The notes beneath the pieces were generated by a model that worked only from the letters and a program-made list of their open reading frames with translations, had not been told where the DNA came from and made no database searches. The position numbers and the translations under genes were made by a program. From DATAVB01 sp040414495 (lineage in GTDB: Bacteria > Actinomycetota > Actinomycetes > Mycobacteriales > QHCD01), in the NCBI GenBank assembly GCA_040414495.1, contig JBEDUI010000059.1:1-25366 (forward strand): a stretch of DNA of 25,366 bases, given 5' to 3'. Of this stretch, positions 6,733 through 14,741 are shown piece by piece. Position 1 is the first letter of the stretch. Every line of letters begins with the position of its first letter.

Positions 6733-7496
6733 CCGGCGTCGGTACGCAGGCGGTCCGGTGCATTGGTGATGATGCCCTCGACGCCGAGCCCGACCAGCCG
6801 GGCCAGATCGTCCGGCTCGTCGGCGGTCCAGGGATTCACCGTCATTCCAGCCGAATGCACGGCGTCCACATAGGACTGGGTCAGGCCGACATGGTGCGGG
6901 TTGACCTGATCGGCCACCCGCGACCAGGAATCCAACTCAGAAACGGAGGGCGAACCGAGCAGGCCCAACGTCACCCGCGGCAATAGCGTACGGAATTCCC
7001 GTACGAAATCCGCATCAAAGCTTTCCAGCACCAGCCGCGCCGGCCCGGCCCGCAACAGCCAGCGGTGCCGCAGCAATTCATCGGCGATCTGCGCCGCCAT
7101 TCCGGGATACCGCTGCGGCGACTTCGCCTCCAGCAACAACCCCAGATCCCGCTGGCTCAGCAGATCCAGCACCTCGGCCAAGGTGGGGATCCGCTCGGCG
7201 GCGAATTCCGGCGCGAACCATGAACCGGCATCCAGCCGCCGCAACTGCGCCAACGTAAAATCCCCGACCGCCGGGCTCGGACGGTCGGGGAATGCGGTCT
7301 GCACGTCGGTGGTGCGGCACAACGTGTCGTCGTGCAGCACCACCAACTCGCCGCTGCCGCACCGCTGGACGTCGAGTTCGACGTACTGCGCGCCGAGGTC
7401 GGCCGCCCGGTCAAAGGCGACCAACGTATTCTCCGGCGCGTACGCCGAGGCGCCGCGGTGCGCGTAAACCAGCACTTCAGCGTCTCCCTGGTCCAT
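6720..7496 (-). CDS. Glycerophosphodiester phosphodiesterase
   Basis: Predicted 258-aa cytoplasmic GDPD-family enzyme that hydrolyses glycerophosphodiesters to glycerol-3-phosphate and an alcohol. Visible motifs are AHRG (His13-Arg14), PENT (21-24), ELDVQ (Glu40, Asp42) and LHDD (His55), the metal and catalytic residues of the TIM barrel, plus LLLEAKSP further on. No signal peptide. The ATG at 7496 has no ribosome site, while a GTG at 7475 has AGGGAG 8 nt upstream and still precedes AHRG, so the true start may be 7475. It follows icd by 19 nt on the same strand and may be read from the mdh-icd transcript. The 3' end overlaps the convergent permease gene. Confidence 0.9.
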   Translation of the reverse strand: MDQGDAEVLVYAHRGASAYAPENTLVAFDRAADLGAQYVELDVQRCGSGELVVLHDDTLCRTTDVQTAFPDRPSPAVGDFTLAQLRRLDAGSWFAPEFAAERIPTLAEVLDLLSQRDLGLLLEAKSPQRYPGMAAQIADELLRHRWLLRAGPARLVLESFDADFVREFRTLLPRVTLGLLGSPSVSELDSWSRVADQVNPHHVGLTQSYVDAVHSAGMTVNPWTADEPDDLARLVGLGVEGIITNAPDRLRTDAGHAV

Positions 7497-7515
7497 CTTT
7501 AACGGCAGACAAAGC

Positions 7516-8733
7516 CTACGCGGACAGCTTGGCCGAGAGCGCGTCGTCGATCGCGGCCAGGAAGTCCTCGGTGTTGAGGAACGGCGTGTCCTTGCCGACC
7601 AGCAACGCCAGGTCCTTGGTCATCTTGCCGCCCTCGACGGTCTCGATGCAGACCTGCTCCAGCTTGTTCGCGAAGTCGGTGACCGCCGGGGTGTTGTCCA
7701 GCTTGCCGCGGTGGGCCAAACCACGCGTCCAGGCGAAGATCGACGCGATCGGGTTGGTCGAGGTCGGCTTGCCCTGCTGGTGCTGGCGGAAATGCCGGGT
7801 GACCGTGCCATGCGCCGCCTCGGCCTCGACCGTCTTGCCGTCCGGAGTCATCAGCACCGAGGTCATCAGGCCGAGCGAGCCGAAGCCCTGGGCCAGTGTG
7901 TCGGACTGCACGTCACCGTCGTAGTTCTTGGCCGCCCAGACAAAGCCGCCCTCCCACTTCAGCGCGGCCGCGACCATGTCGTCGATCAAGCGGTGTTCGT
8001 ACGTAATTCCGGCCGCTTCGAATTCGGACTTGAATTCGGATTCGAAGATCTCGGCGAAAATGTCCTTGAACCGGCCGTCGTAGGCCTTGAGGATTGTGTT
8101 CTTTGTGGACAGATAGACCGGATATCCGCGGTCCAGACCGTAACGCATCGAGGCTCGGGCGAAATCGCGAATCGAGTCGTCGTAGTTGTACATACCCATC
8201 GCGACGCCGCCGCCGGGGAAATCGGCAATCTCGAATTCCATCGGCTCGCCGGCGCCGGTCGGGGTGTAGGTGATTGTCACCTTGCCCGGGCCCGGAACGA
8301 CGAAGTCGGTCGCCTTGTACTGGTCGCCGTGGGCGTGGCGGCCGATGATGATCGGCTTGGTCCAGCCCGGCACCAGCCGCGGCACGTTCGACATCACGAT
8401 CGGCTCGCGGAAAATGACACCGCCGAGAATGTTACGGATCGTACCGTTGGGCGAGCGCCACATCTTTTTCAGGCCGAATTCCTCGACCCGCGCCTCGTCC
8501 GGGGTGATCGTCGCGCATTTCACGCCGACGCCGTACTGCTGAATGGCGTGCGCCGCGTCGATCGTGATCTGGTCGTCGCTGGCGTCCCGCGCCTCGATTC
8601 CGAGGTCGTAATACTTCAAATCGACATCGAGATACGGCAGGATCAGCTTTTCTTTGATGAACGCCCAGATAATGCGCGTCATCTCGTCACCGTCGAGCTC
8701 GACGACGGGCTGCTCGACCTTGATCTTGGCCAT
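7516..8733 (-). CDS. icd: NADP-dependent isocitrate dehydrogenase, eukaryote-like homodimeric type
   Basis: Predicted 405-aa TCA enzyme converting isocitrate to 2-oxoglutarate with NADPH formation. It belongs to the class of human IDH1/IDH2 rather than the E. coli Icd class. Substrate residues fall at the same numbers as in human IDH1: Ser94 and Arg100 in RSPNGTIRN, Arg109 in VIFREP, Arg132 in GRHAHGDQY and Tyr139. The N-terminus KVEQPVVELDGDEMTRIIW is typical and the length is normal. The ATG at 8733 has GAGG 6 nt upstream. It lies 17 nt after mdh, so the two form one unit supplying consecutive parts of the TCA cycle. Confidence 0.96.
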   Translation of the reverse strand: MAKIKVEQPVVELDGDEMTRIIWAFIKEKLILPYLDVDLKYYDLGIEARDASDDQITIDAAHAIQQYGVGVKCATITPDEARVEEFGLKKMWRSPNGTIRNILGGVIFREPIVMSNVPRLVPGWTKPIIIGRHAHGDQYKATDFVVPGPGKVTITYTPTGAGEPMEFEIADFPGGGVAMGMYNYDDSIRDFARASMRYGLDRGYPVYLSTKNTILKAYDGRFKDIFAEIFESEFKSEFEAAGITYEHRLIDDMVAAALKWEGGFVWAAKNYDGDVQSDTLAQGFGSLGLMTSVLMTPDGKTVEAEAAHGTVTRHFRQHQQGKPTSTNPIASIFAWTRGLAHRGKLDNTPAVTDFANKLEQVCIETVEGGKMTKDLALLVGKDTPFLNTEDFLAAIDDALSAKLSA

Positions 8734-8750
8734 GCTCGTCCTCTTCTCCG

Positions 8751-9716
8751 TTAAAGGCTTGCCACGTCGGCCTGTTTGCTGCGGACCGCCTCGGCGGCCT
8801 CCTTCAACGCAGCAAGCTCACTGTCGGTCAGCTCGACCTCGGCGATCTTCTTCACCCCGCCGGCACCGATCTCGGCGACCACACCGAGATAAACGCCGGA
8901 AATACCGTATTCACCGTCAACCCAGGCGCACACCGGGTAACGCTCGCCGGAATCCTCGATCACTGCCTTGGCCATCCGCGCCGCCGCGGCCGACGGGGCG
9001 TAATAGGCCGAACCGGTCTTGAGCAGGTTGTTGACCTCCGCGCCGCCATTGCGGGTACGGATGACCAATTCCTCGATCTTTTCCGCCGGCATCAACTCGG
9101 TCAGCGGCTTGCCATTCACCTCACAGCGCGAGGGAACCGGGACCATCGTGTCGCCGTGCGAACCCAGCGTCAGGCAGGTAACCGAACCGACCGGAACGGC
9201 CAGCGCTTCGGCCACGAAATACACGAACCGCGCGGTGTCGAGCATTCCGGCCTGGCCGAGGACCCGATTCTTCGGGAAACCGGTGGCGATTTGCGCCAAC
9301 GCGGTCATTTCATCAAGCGGATTGGAGACCACGATCACGACCGCATTCGGCGCGTGCTTGGCGACGTTTTCGGCCACACCCCGAACGATGCCGGCATTCG
9401 TCTCCAGCAGGTCCATCCGGCTCATGCCCGGCTTACGCGGCAATCCCGCGGTGATTACGACGATGTCCGAGCCGCCGATCGCCTCGTAACCCTCGCCGTT
9501 CTTGCCCGTGGTGACACCGACGACCTTGGTCTCGAAACCCTCGATCGGCCGCGACTGGTTCATGTCCAGCGCGATGCCCTCGGGCTTGCCGTCGACGATG
9601 TCGGTGAGCACCACCGTGTCGAAGATGTCGTACTCAGCCAACCGTTGCGCCGTGGTCGAGCCGTAAAAGCCGGCACCGACGACGGTGACCTTGCCGCTTC
9701 GCTGTTGTGCAGCCAT
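8751..9716 (-). CDS. mdh: Malate dehydrogenase, LDH-like type
   Basis: Predicted 321-aa NAD-dependent malate dehydrogenase (malate to oxaloacetate). The Rossmann motif VGAGFYGS begins at residue 13 and Asp39 closes the second strand, favouring NAD. GLPRKPGMSR (91-100) carries the substrate-binding Arg expected for malate rather than lactate. SNPLDEMT, LDTAR (Asp160, Arg163) and GSHGDTMVP with catalytic His187 complete the site. It is the compact LDH-like form common in many bacteria, not the cytosolic type of Streptomyces. The ATG at 9716 follows GGGAG by 9 nt. A 189-bp gap separates it from the DUF3017 gene upstream, so it probably has its own promoter. Confidence 0.95.
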   Translation of the reverse strand: MAAQQRSGKVTVVGAGFYGSTTAQRLAEYDIFDTVVLTDIVDGKPEGIALDMNQSRPIEGFETKVVGVTTGKNGEGYEAIGGSDIVVITAGLPRKPGMSRMDLLETNAGIVRGVAENVAKHAPNAVVIVVSNPLDEMTALAQIATGFPKNRVLGQAGMLDTARFVYFVAEALAVPVGSVTCLTLGSHGDTMVPVPSRCEVNGKPLTELMPAEKIEELVIRTRNGGAEVNNLLKTGSAYYAPSAAAARMAKAVIEDSGERYPVCAWVDGEYGISGVYLGVVAEIGAGGVKKIAEVELTDSELAALKEAAEAVRSKQADVASL

Positions 9717-9905
9717 GGAACGTCACTCCCAGCTCATTGGGGTGCGGTATGCGCATCTTTCCGGAGGCTATCCGAGCCAGCCAGGTCCGGACCCGCCGAC
9801 CTGCATGGCGTAGGTCACTGAATCCATTCTGCTCGGCTCGGGTCTCGCTCCGCTCCTCGCTTCGCTGCGATGCTCACTCGCCCCTCACCTCGCCGGCAAT
9901 AGAGC

Positions 9906-10283
9906 TTAAGTACGGCCGGAAGCCCGCAGCCACAGCCCGAGCACGACCATTGCCGCCGAGACGCCGGTGTACCAAACCGCGTCCACCAACCGGCTGCGTA
10001 CCGCCAACAGGCCGGCCTGCCGGGTCGGCAACGCCACCCGAAGCACCGCCGCGATCGCCATGGCCAAGGCCATCAACAACACACCGCGCAACCAGTGCCG
10101 GGGCGCAACCGCGGCATACGTGAGACCGAAACCGGCCAGCACGAGAACGGCCGCGGCCGGCGCACCACGCAGGTCGAAGCGCGGCTTGCGAGGCGAGCGC
10201 GTCGGGCTCGCCGGGGCGCGGTGCCGGGCGCTCATCGGAGGTCCGTACGCGCGCGCACGACGGGACGGTACATCACTCGTCAC
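9906..10283 (-). CDS. DUF3017 family small membrane protein
   Basis: Predicted 125-aa membrane protein. A basic Arg/Pro-rich N-terminus (about 1-38) is followed by three hydrophobic helices near residues 42-60, 66-86 and 104-121. Proteins of this size and layout (DUF3017) commonly sit between purine or folate genes and mdh in actinobacteria. No function is established. The GTG start at 10283 is favoured over an ATG at 10235: it has GAGG 7 nt upstream and overlaps the pentapeptide gene's stop as GTGA, which indicates translational coupling. Confidence 0.75.
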   Translation of the reverse strand: MTSDVPSRRARAYGPPMSARHRAPASPTRSPRKPRFDLRGAPAAAVLVLAGFGLTYAAVAPRHWLRGVLLMALAMAIAAVLRVALPTRQAGLLAVRSRLVDAVWYTGVSAAMVVLGLWLRASGRT

Positions 10284-10882
10284 GGTACCGCCTCACCGAA
10301 CGCCAACCCGTGAGCGAGCGCGAACCGTACGGCCTGTTCCAGATCGATACGAGCCCCAGTCAGGCGGGCCGTCCGCCAGGCGTCATCGTCGAGCGTCGCG
10401 CCGCGCAGGTCGGCCCGCTCCAGCCGGGCATTACGCAGCCGGGCGCCGGTCAGGTCGGCCTCGCGCAAGTCGGAGCCGGTCAGGTCGGCGTCGACCAGGT
10501 TCGCCGCCCGGAGCCGCAGGCCGTGAAAGTCCACGCCCTTGAGCATCGCGCCGCCGAACGAGACCCGGTCCAGGTCGCAGTCCTGCAACGTCCACGGCAC
10601 GAACCGGCAGTCCAGGAAAGCCGAACCGGTCAGCTTGCATCCGGTCAGCTCCGCCTCCCGCCAACCGGTCTTGTCGAAGGTGCAGCCGATGAACGCGGTC
10701 ACCGTATGCCGGGACCGATCCAGATCGGCGCCGCTGAAATCGCAATTCGTAAAACTGCAACCGTGCGTATTCAACCGGGACAGATCGGCCTCGGCGAACG
10801 TACAGTCCACATAGGACTCATTACGCAATTCGCGCGCGGCCCAACGGATATCGGCGAAATCGGCGCCTACCGTCTCGACCAT
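10280..10882 (-). CDS. Pentapeptide repeat protein coupled to purH
   Basis: Predicted 200-aa protein made largely of A(D/N)LXX repeats: FAEADLSRLNTHG, FSGADLDRS, then a less regular middle, then RAANLVDADLTGSDLREADL followed by TGARLRNARLERADLRGATL. Such repeats fold as a right-handed quadrilateral beta-helix; some members (MfpA, Qnr) mimic DNA and protect gyrase, but most have no assigned role. The ATG at 10882 overlaps the purH stop as TAATG and lacks its own ribosome site, so translation should be coupled to purH. The frame is open further upstream, but only inside purH. It stands where many actinomycetes carry folD. It has no catalytic motif and no membrane segment. Confidence 0.85.
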   Translation of the reverse strand: MVETVGADFADIRWAARELRNESYVDCTFAEADLSRLNTHGCSFTNCDFSGADLDRSRHTVTAFIGCTFDKTGWREAELTGCKLTGSAFLDCRFVPWTLQDCDLDRVSFGGAMLKGVDFHGLRLRAANLVDADLTGSDLREADLTGARLRNARLERADLRGATLDDDAWRTARLTGARIDLEQAVRFALAHGLAFGEAVP

Positions 10883-12426
10883 TAATGGTAGAAGTGCCGC
10901 GTTCCGGTGAAATACAACGCGATTCCAGCGGCCTTCGCCGCGGCGATGACCTCCTCGTCCCGCACCGAACCGCCCGGCTCGACCACCGCCCGTACCCCGG
11001 CATCGATCAGGACCTGCAAACCGTCGGCGAACGGGAAGAACGCGTCGCTCGCGCCGACCGCGCCGCGGGCCCGCTCGGCCCCGGCCCGGGACACGGCCAG
11101 ACCGGCCGCATCGACCCGGTTGACCTGGCCCATACCGACCCCGACCGTGGCCCGGTCGCTGGCCAGCAGGATCGCGTTCGACTTCACCAACCGGATCGCC
11201 CGCCAGGCGAAGGCCAGGTCGGCCAGCGTCGCCTCGTCGACCGCGTCGCCGGACACCAGCCGCCACGCCGCCGGGTCGTCGCCGGGAGCATCGATCCGGT
11301 CCACGGTCTGGGCCAACATGCCGCCGGTGATCTGCCGCATTTCCACTGCGGCTCGCTCGACCGGAGCCGGGCAGGTGAGAATACGGATGTTTTTCTTGGC
11401 CGCCAGCACATCCACCGCACCGTCCTCATAGGACGGAGCCACGATGACCTCGGTGAAGATTTCCGCGACCTGACGGGCCATGTCCACTGTGACCGGACCG
11501 TTGACCGCGATCACGCCGCCGAATGCCGACAGCGGGTCGCAGGCGTGCGCCTTGCGGTGCGCCTCAGCCACATCGACCCCGACCGCGATGCCGCACGGGT
11601 TGGCGTGCTTGATGATCGCCACGCACGGATCGGTGAAATCAAATGCGGCCCGGCGGGCGGCGTCGGTGTCGACGTAGTTGTTGTACGACATCGCCTTGCC
11701 GTGCAGCTGTTCGGCCTGGGCCAGCCCGGCCGGCGCGTCGTGGTCCACGTACAAGGCCGCAGCCTGGTGCGGATTCTCCCCGTACCGCAGCACTTCGGCC
11801 CGCTCCAACGCCACCGCAGCGAACGGCGGGAAGTCATCCGGCCGGGCGAACCAGGAGGCGACGGCCACGTCGTAGGCGGCGGTGTGCGCGAACGCCTTGG
11901 CCGCCAGTGCGCGGCGGGCCGCGAGGTCGAACCCGCCGGCCCGTACCGCTTCGAGCACCTCGCCGTACGACGAGGGGTCGACGACGACCGCGACGCTCGG
12001 GTGGTTCTTGGCGGCGGCCCGCACCATCGACGGCCCGCCGATGTCGATCTGCTCGACCGTGTCGTCCTCGCCCACGCGGGCCGCGACAGTCTCCCGGAAC
12101 GGGTACAGGTTAGAGATCACCAGGTCGAACGGCTCGATGCCGCGGTCTTTCAGCGCGGCCACGTGTTCGGGCTTACGCCGGTCGGCCAGCAGGCCGGCGT
12201 GCACGTGCGGGTGCAGCGTCTTGACCCGGCCGTCGAGCATCTCGGGAAATCCGGTGACCTCCTCGATCGGGGTCACCGGCACGCCGGCAGCGGTGATCGC
12301 CCGGGCGCTGTTGCCGGTGGAGACGATCTGCACCCCGGCCTCATGCAGCCCGCGGGCCAGATCCTCCAGACCGGTCTTGTCGTACACGCTGATCAGCGCG
12401 CGCCGGATGGCGATCCGATCGGTCAT
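10882..12426 (-). CDS. purH: Bifunctional AICAR transformylase / IMP cyclohydrolase
   Basis: Predicted 514-aa PurH catalysing the last two steps of IMP synthesis, formyl transfer from 10-formyl-THF to AICAR and ring closure. Residues 1 to about 190 are the MGS-like cyclohydrolase domain (ISVYDKTGLEDLA, VSTGNSARAI, TLHPHVHAGLLADR). The rest is the transformylase domain, with IKHANPCG containing the catalytic pair Lys273-His274, and a C-terminal GGSVRDEEVIAAA followed by FTGTRHFYH. Length is normal. The ATG at 12426 has GGGGAG upstream. purN ends 15 nt before it, and the pentapeptide gene starts inside its stop codon. Confidence 0.97.
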   Translation of the reverse strand: MTDRIAIRRALISVYDKTGLEDLARGLHEAGVQIVSTGNSARAITAAGVPVTPIEEVTGFPEMLDGRVKTLHPHVHAGLLADRRKPEHVAALKDRGIEPFDLVISNLYPFRETVAARVGEDDTVEQIDIGGPSMVRAAAKNHPSVAVVVDPSSYGEVLEAVRAGGFDLAARRALAAKAFAHTAAYDVAVASWFARPDDFPPFAAVALERAEVLRYGENPHQAAALYVDHDAPAGLAQAEQLHGKAMSYNNYVDTDAARRAAFDFTDPCVAIIKHANPCGIAVGVDVAEAHRKAHACDPLSAFGGVIAVNGPVTVDMARQVAEIFTEVIVAPSYEDGAVDVLAAKKNIRILTCPAPVERAAVEMRQITGGMLAQTVDRIDAPGDDPAAWRLVSGDAVDEATLADLAFAWRAIRLVKSNAILLASDRATVGVGMGQVNRVDAAGLAVSRAGAERARGAVGASDAFFPFADGLQVLIDAGVRAVVEPGGSVRDEEVIAAAKAAGIALYFTGTRHFYH

Positions 12427-12441
12427 TTCGAGATTCTCCCC

Positions 12442-13077
12442 TTATGGAATCGTCACTTTGCGGCCGCGGACCGTCCAGCCGTCCCGGCACATCCGGCCCA
12501 GGGTCGCCACCAACAGCGTGCGCTCCACGCTCTTTATCCGCTCATGCAGGCTCTCTACGTCATCACCGTCGAGCACCGGCACCGCGGCCTGGGCGATGAT
12601 CGGCCCGGCGTCGACGCCCTCGTCGACGATGAAGACGGTGCAGCCGGAGAGCTTGACACCATGCTCAAGCGCGTCGCGCGGACCGTACATCCCGGGAAAA
12701 GACGGCAGCAGCGCCGGATGTGTGTTGATCACCCGGCCGCCGAACCGGCCCAGGAACTCCGGCCCGAGCAGCTTCATGAACCCGGCCGAGACGATCACGT
12801 CGGGCTTGTGCGCCTCGACGGCGTCGGCCATCGCCTTGTCCCAATGAGCTCGGTCGGGGAAGTCTTTGACCCGCAGCGCGAAGGTCGGCAGTCCGGCCCG
12901 TTCAGCTCGGGCCAAGCCCTCGATGCCGGTCCGGTCCGCGCCAACCGCCACCACGCGGGCGCCAAACGCCGGCTCCTTCTCCACATCGAGCAGCGCCTGC
13001 AGCAAGGTGCCCGACCCGGATACAAGCACCACGACACGGGCCGGTCCTGAACTGGGCGATCCGCCGGGGGCAGGCAC
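12442..13077 (-). CDS. purN: Phosphoribosylglycinamide formyltransferase
   Basis: Predicted 211-aa PurN transferring a formyl group from 10-formyl-THF to GAR in purine synthesis. SGSGTLLQALL (20-30) binds phosphate. INTHPALLPSFPG contains Asn118 and His120, and VDEGVDAGP contains Asp156, the equivalents of E. coli Asn106, His108 and Asp144. The position of E. coli His137 is Phe149 here (TVFIVDE). I cannot say how common this is in relatives. The GTG start at 13077 has AAGG 7 nt upstream, overlapping the perM stop. It is cotranscribed with perM and purH. Confidence 0.95.
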   Translation of the reverse strand: MPAPGGSPSSGPARVVVLVSGSGTLLQALLDVEKEPAFGARVVAVGADRTGIEGLARAERAGLPTFALRVKDFPDRAHWDKAMADAVEAHKPDVIVSAGFMKLLGPEFLGRFGGRVINTHPALLPSFPGMYGPRDALEHGVKLSGCTVFIVDEGVDAGPIIAQAAVPVLDGDDVESLHERIKSVERTLLVATLGRMCRDGWTVRGRKVTIP

Positions 13078-13086
13078 GTAACGACC

Positions 13087-14649
13087 TTAGCTGGCAGGCA
13101 GACCGGTCGAGTCCGCTGGGTCGGCCTCATCATCGGCCTCCGGCTGATCCTCTTGCGGCTCAGGCGATTCGGGTTCTTTGGTTACGTCCTGAGCCGGCTC
13201 AGCAGCATCGTCGTCGGATTCGGCTACGTCTTCGGTTTCCGGCTCGGCTACGGCTTCGGCCCGCGGCCCGGACTCGGCTACGTCTTGCTGCTCGGGCTCG
13301 GACTCGGCTACGTCTTCCTGCTCGGGCTCGGTTTGATCTTCGGCTTCCGGTTCCGGGTCAGGCTCGGCATCGGCGTCCGAACCGGAATCGGCCTGCTCCG
13401 GCAGGGTGACGACTATCGGCTCGGGTACGAGCTGCAGCTGCCCGCGCGTGACGACCAACGCGGTCAGCGCCGCCAGCACCGCGACCTCGATCCCGGCCGC
13501 TCCGCCGAGCTGCCAGGGTGATGGCCCGACCGCCGCCAGCCGCCCGGCCCCGAGTGGGCCACCGGCCAACCCGGCCAACACCGCCAAAGCCACGCCAACC
13601 GCCAAGCCCGTCCAGCCGGCCAACCGCACCGCGGCCCGCCGGCCCGATACACCGGCCGCCCGACCGGCCATCACCCCGGCCAACACCCCCGCGAGCAGCG
13701 GCGCGGCAACCAACGGCCAGGTTTCCGGCGCCGGCGACGTACCCGATGGCAACGCGGCCAGCAACGGAAAGGCGGGCACCGGACCCAGATGCGCGCCGAC
13801 CAACGAAACCGACGTACCCGTACCGACCGCGAATCCGGGCCCTACCAGATACGACACCGCGCAGATCACGGCGTTGGGCGCGTACAGCAGACCCAACAAC
13901 AACACCAGCACGCTGCCGACGATCCCGCCGCCGAGCGCATGCGCCAACCGCACCGTCTGTCCACTGTGTACAGCCAGCGAGGCGGCGACCAGGAACGCCC
14001 CGGCCGCCAGCAGTACCGCGACCGCGACCCCGGTCGCCCGCAACACCGCCACCGTCCCCGCCGGAAGCCGGGCCAGCACCGGCCGGGTCAGCTCGGCCCC
14101 GTACAGAACCCCCACCCCGCCGGCCAGCAGCGCCACGACCACGGCACCGAGCACGGCCGACAGCGACCCGACCCGAGCCGGCGCGACGCCGGTACCGAAG
14201 CTGACCAATGCCGCGATCACGCCGTAGCTGGCCGCCATCGCCAACACCAGCCGGGCCGCCTCCAGCGGAGCGACCGGAGCGTTGGCCCGACCCAGCAGAA
14301 TTCCGGCCCGGGCCAGCAGACCGGCCGGCAATGCGATCAGGCCGATGGGCACCAGGCCGATCGTGCCGGACTTCGTACCGAGCGGGCTGTGGTGCGCGAG
14401 CAACCAGGCCTGGCCGCCGGCGCGCAACGCGGTCAGCGCCGAGATGTGCGTACCCGAGTCGGCGCCCCAGGCCACCAGCACCAGCGCCATCAACAGAACG
14501 AGACCAACCGCGGCCGCTCCGACCGCCACCACTACGGCCGTATACAGACCGAGGATGCCCGTGTTTCGACTGCCGGTATTGCGGGTGCCGGCTTCGCCGA
14601 GCCCGCCACCGGTTTCGCGGCTCGTAGCACGGGAGGCGAGGTCAGTCAT
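13087..14649 (-). CDS. DUF6350 / PerM-like multi-pass membrane protein
   Basis: Predicted 520-aa protein. Residues about 1-405 contain many Ala/Val/Leu/Gly-rich transmembrane helices (for example around AVVVAVGAAAVGLVLLMALV). Residues about 415-520 form an acidic, disordered cytoplasmic-type tail built from repeats such as EPEQQDVAES. Size, hydropathy and position just before purN match the DUF6350 family, which includes M. tuberculosis PerM (Rv0955), a protein linked to cell division under stress. The ATG at 14649 has only a weak GAGAGA-type ribosome site. A strong hairpin lies between it and the DUF5336 gene, so it probably begins the purNH transcript. The function here is inferred from synteny. 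Confidence 0.8.
   Translation of the reverse strand: MTDLASRATSRETGGGLGEAGTRNTGSRNTGILGLYTAVVVAVGAAAVGLVLLMALVLVAWGADSGTHISALTALRAGGQAWLLAHHSPLGTKSGTIGLVPIGLIALPAGLLARAGILLGRANAPVAPLEAARLVLAMAASYGVIAALVSFGTGVAPARVGSLSAVLGAVVVALLAGGVGVLYGAELTRPVLARLPAGTVAVLRATGVAVAVLLAAGAFLVAASLAVHSGQTVRLAHALGGGIVGSVLVLLLGLLYAPNAVICAVSYLVGPGFAVGTGTSVSLVGAHLGPVPAFPLLAALPSGTSPAPETWPLVAAPLLAGVLAGVMAGRAAGVSGRRAAVRLAGWTGLAVGVALAVLAGLAGGPLGAGRLAAVGPSPWQLGGAAGIEVAVLAALTALVVTRGQLQLVPEPIVVTLPEQADSGSDADAEPDPEPEAEDQTEPEQEDVAESEPEQQDVAESGPRAEAVAEPETEDVAESDDDAAEPAQDVTKEPESPEPQEDQPEADDEADPADSTGLPAS
13271..13330. repeat. 30-bp tandem repeat in the PerM-like acidic tail
   Basis: Two 30-bp copies (13271-13300 and 13301-13330) start GACTCGGCTACGTCTT and differ at one base. 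On the minus strand each encodes ten residues, EPEQ(E/Q)DVAES. Degenerate copies flank them. The in-frame period points to tail length variation by slippage. Confidence 0.85.
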
Positions 14650-14687
14650 CGTGCATCGACTCTCTCAGCGCCGTGCCCAAGACGCCG

Positions 14688-14723
14688 ACAGGCGCGCCGA
14701 GCCTGGGGGCTCGACGCGCCTGT
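14688..14723 (-). terminator. Strong hairpin after the DUF5336 gene
   Basis: ACAGGCGCGCCGAGCC (14688-14703) pairs with GGCTCGACGCGCCTGT (14708-14723): 16 bp with one mismatch around a 4-nt loop. It begins 18 nt after the stop on the minus strand. Only a weak U-rich stretch follows, as in many actinobacterial terminators. Confidence 0.75.
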
Positions 14724-14741
14724 TGGGACGTACGGAGAGAG

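Noticed and set aside
9830..9905. Repetitive CGCTCCGCTCCTCGCTTCGC-like stretch before mdh as a regulatory element
   Set aside because: It is low-complexity sequence common in GC-rich intergenic DNA; no clear stem or promoter boxes could be defined.
10885..13050. A 721-codon plus-strand open frame across purH and purN
   Set aside because: It mirrors two certain genes on the other strand and its peptide has no recognisable domain; GC-rich third positions keep such frames open.
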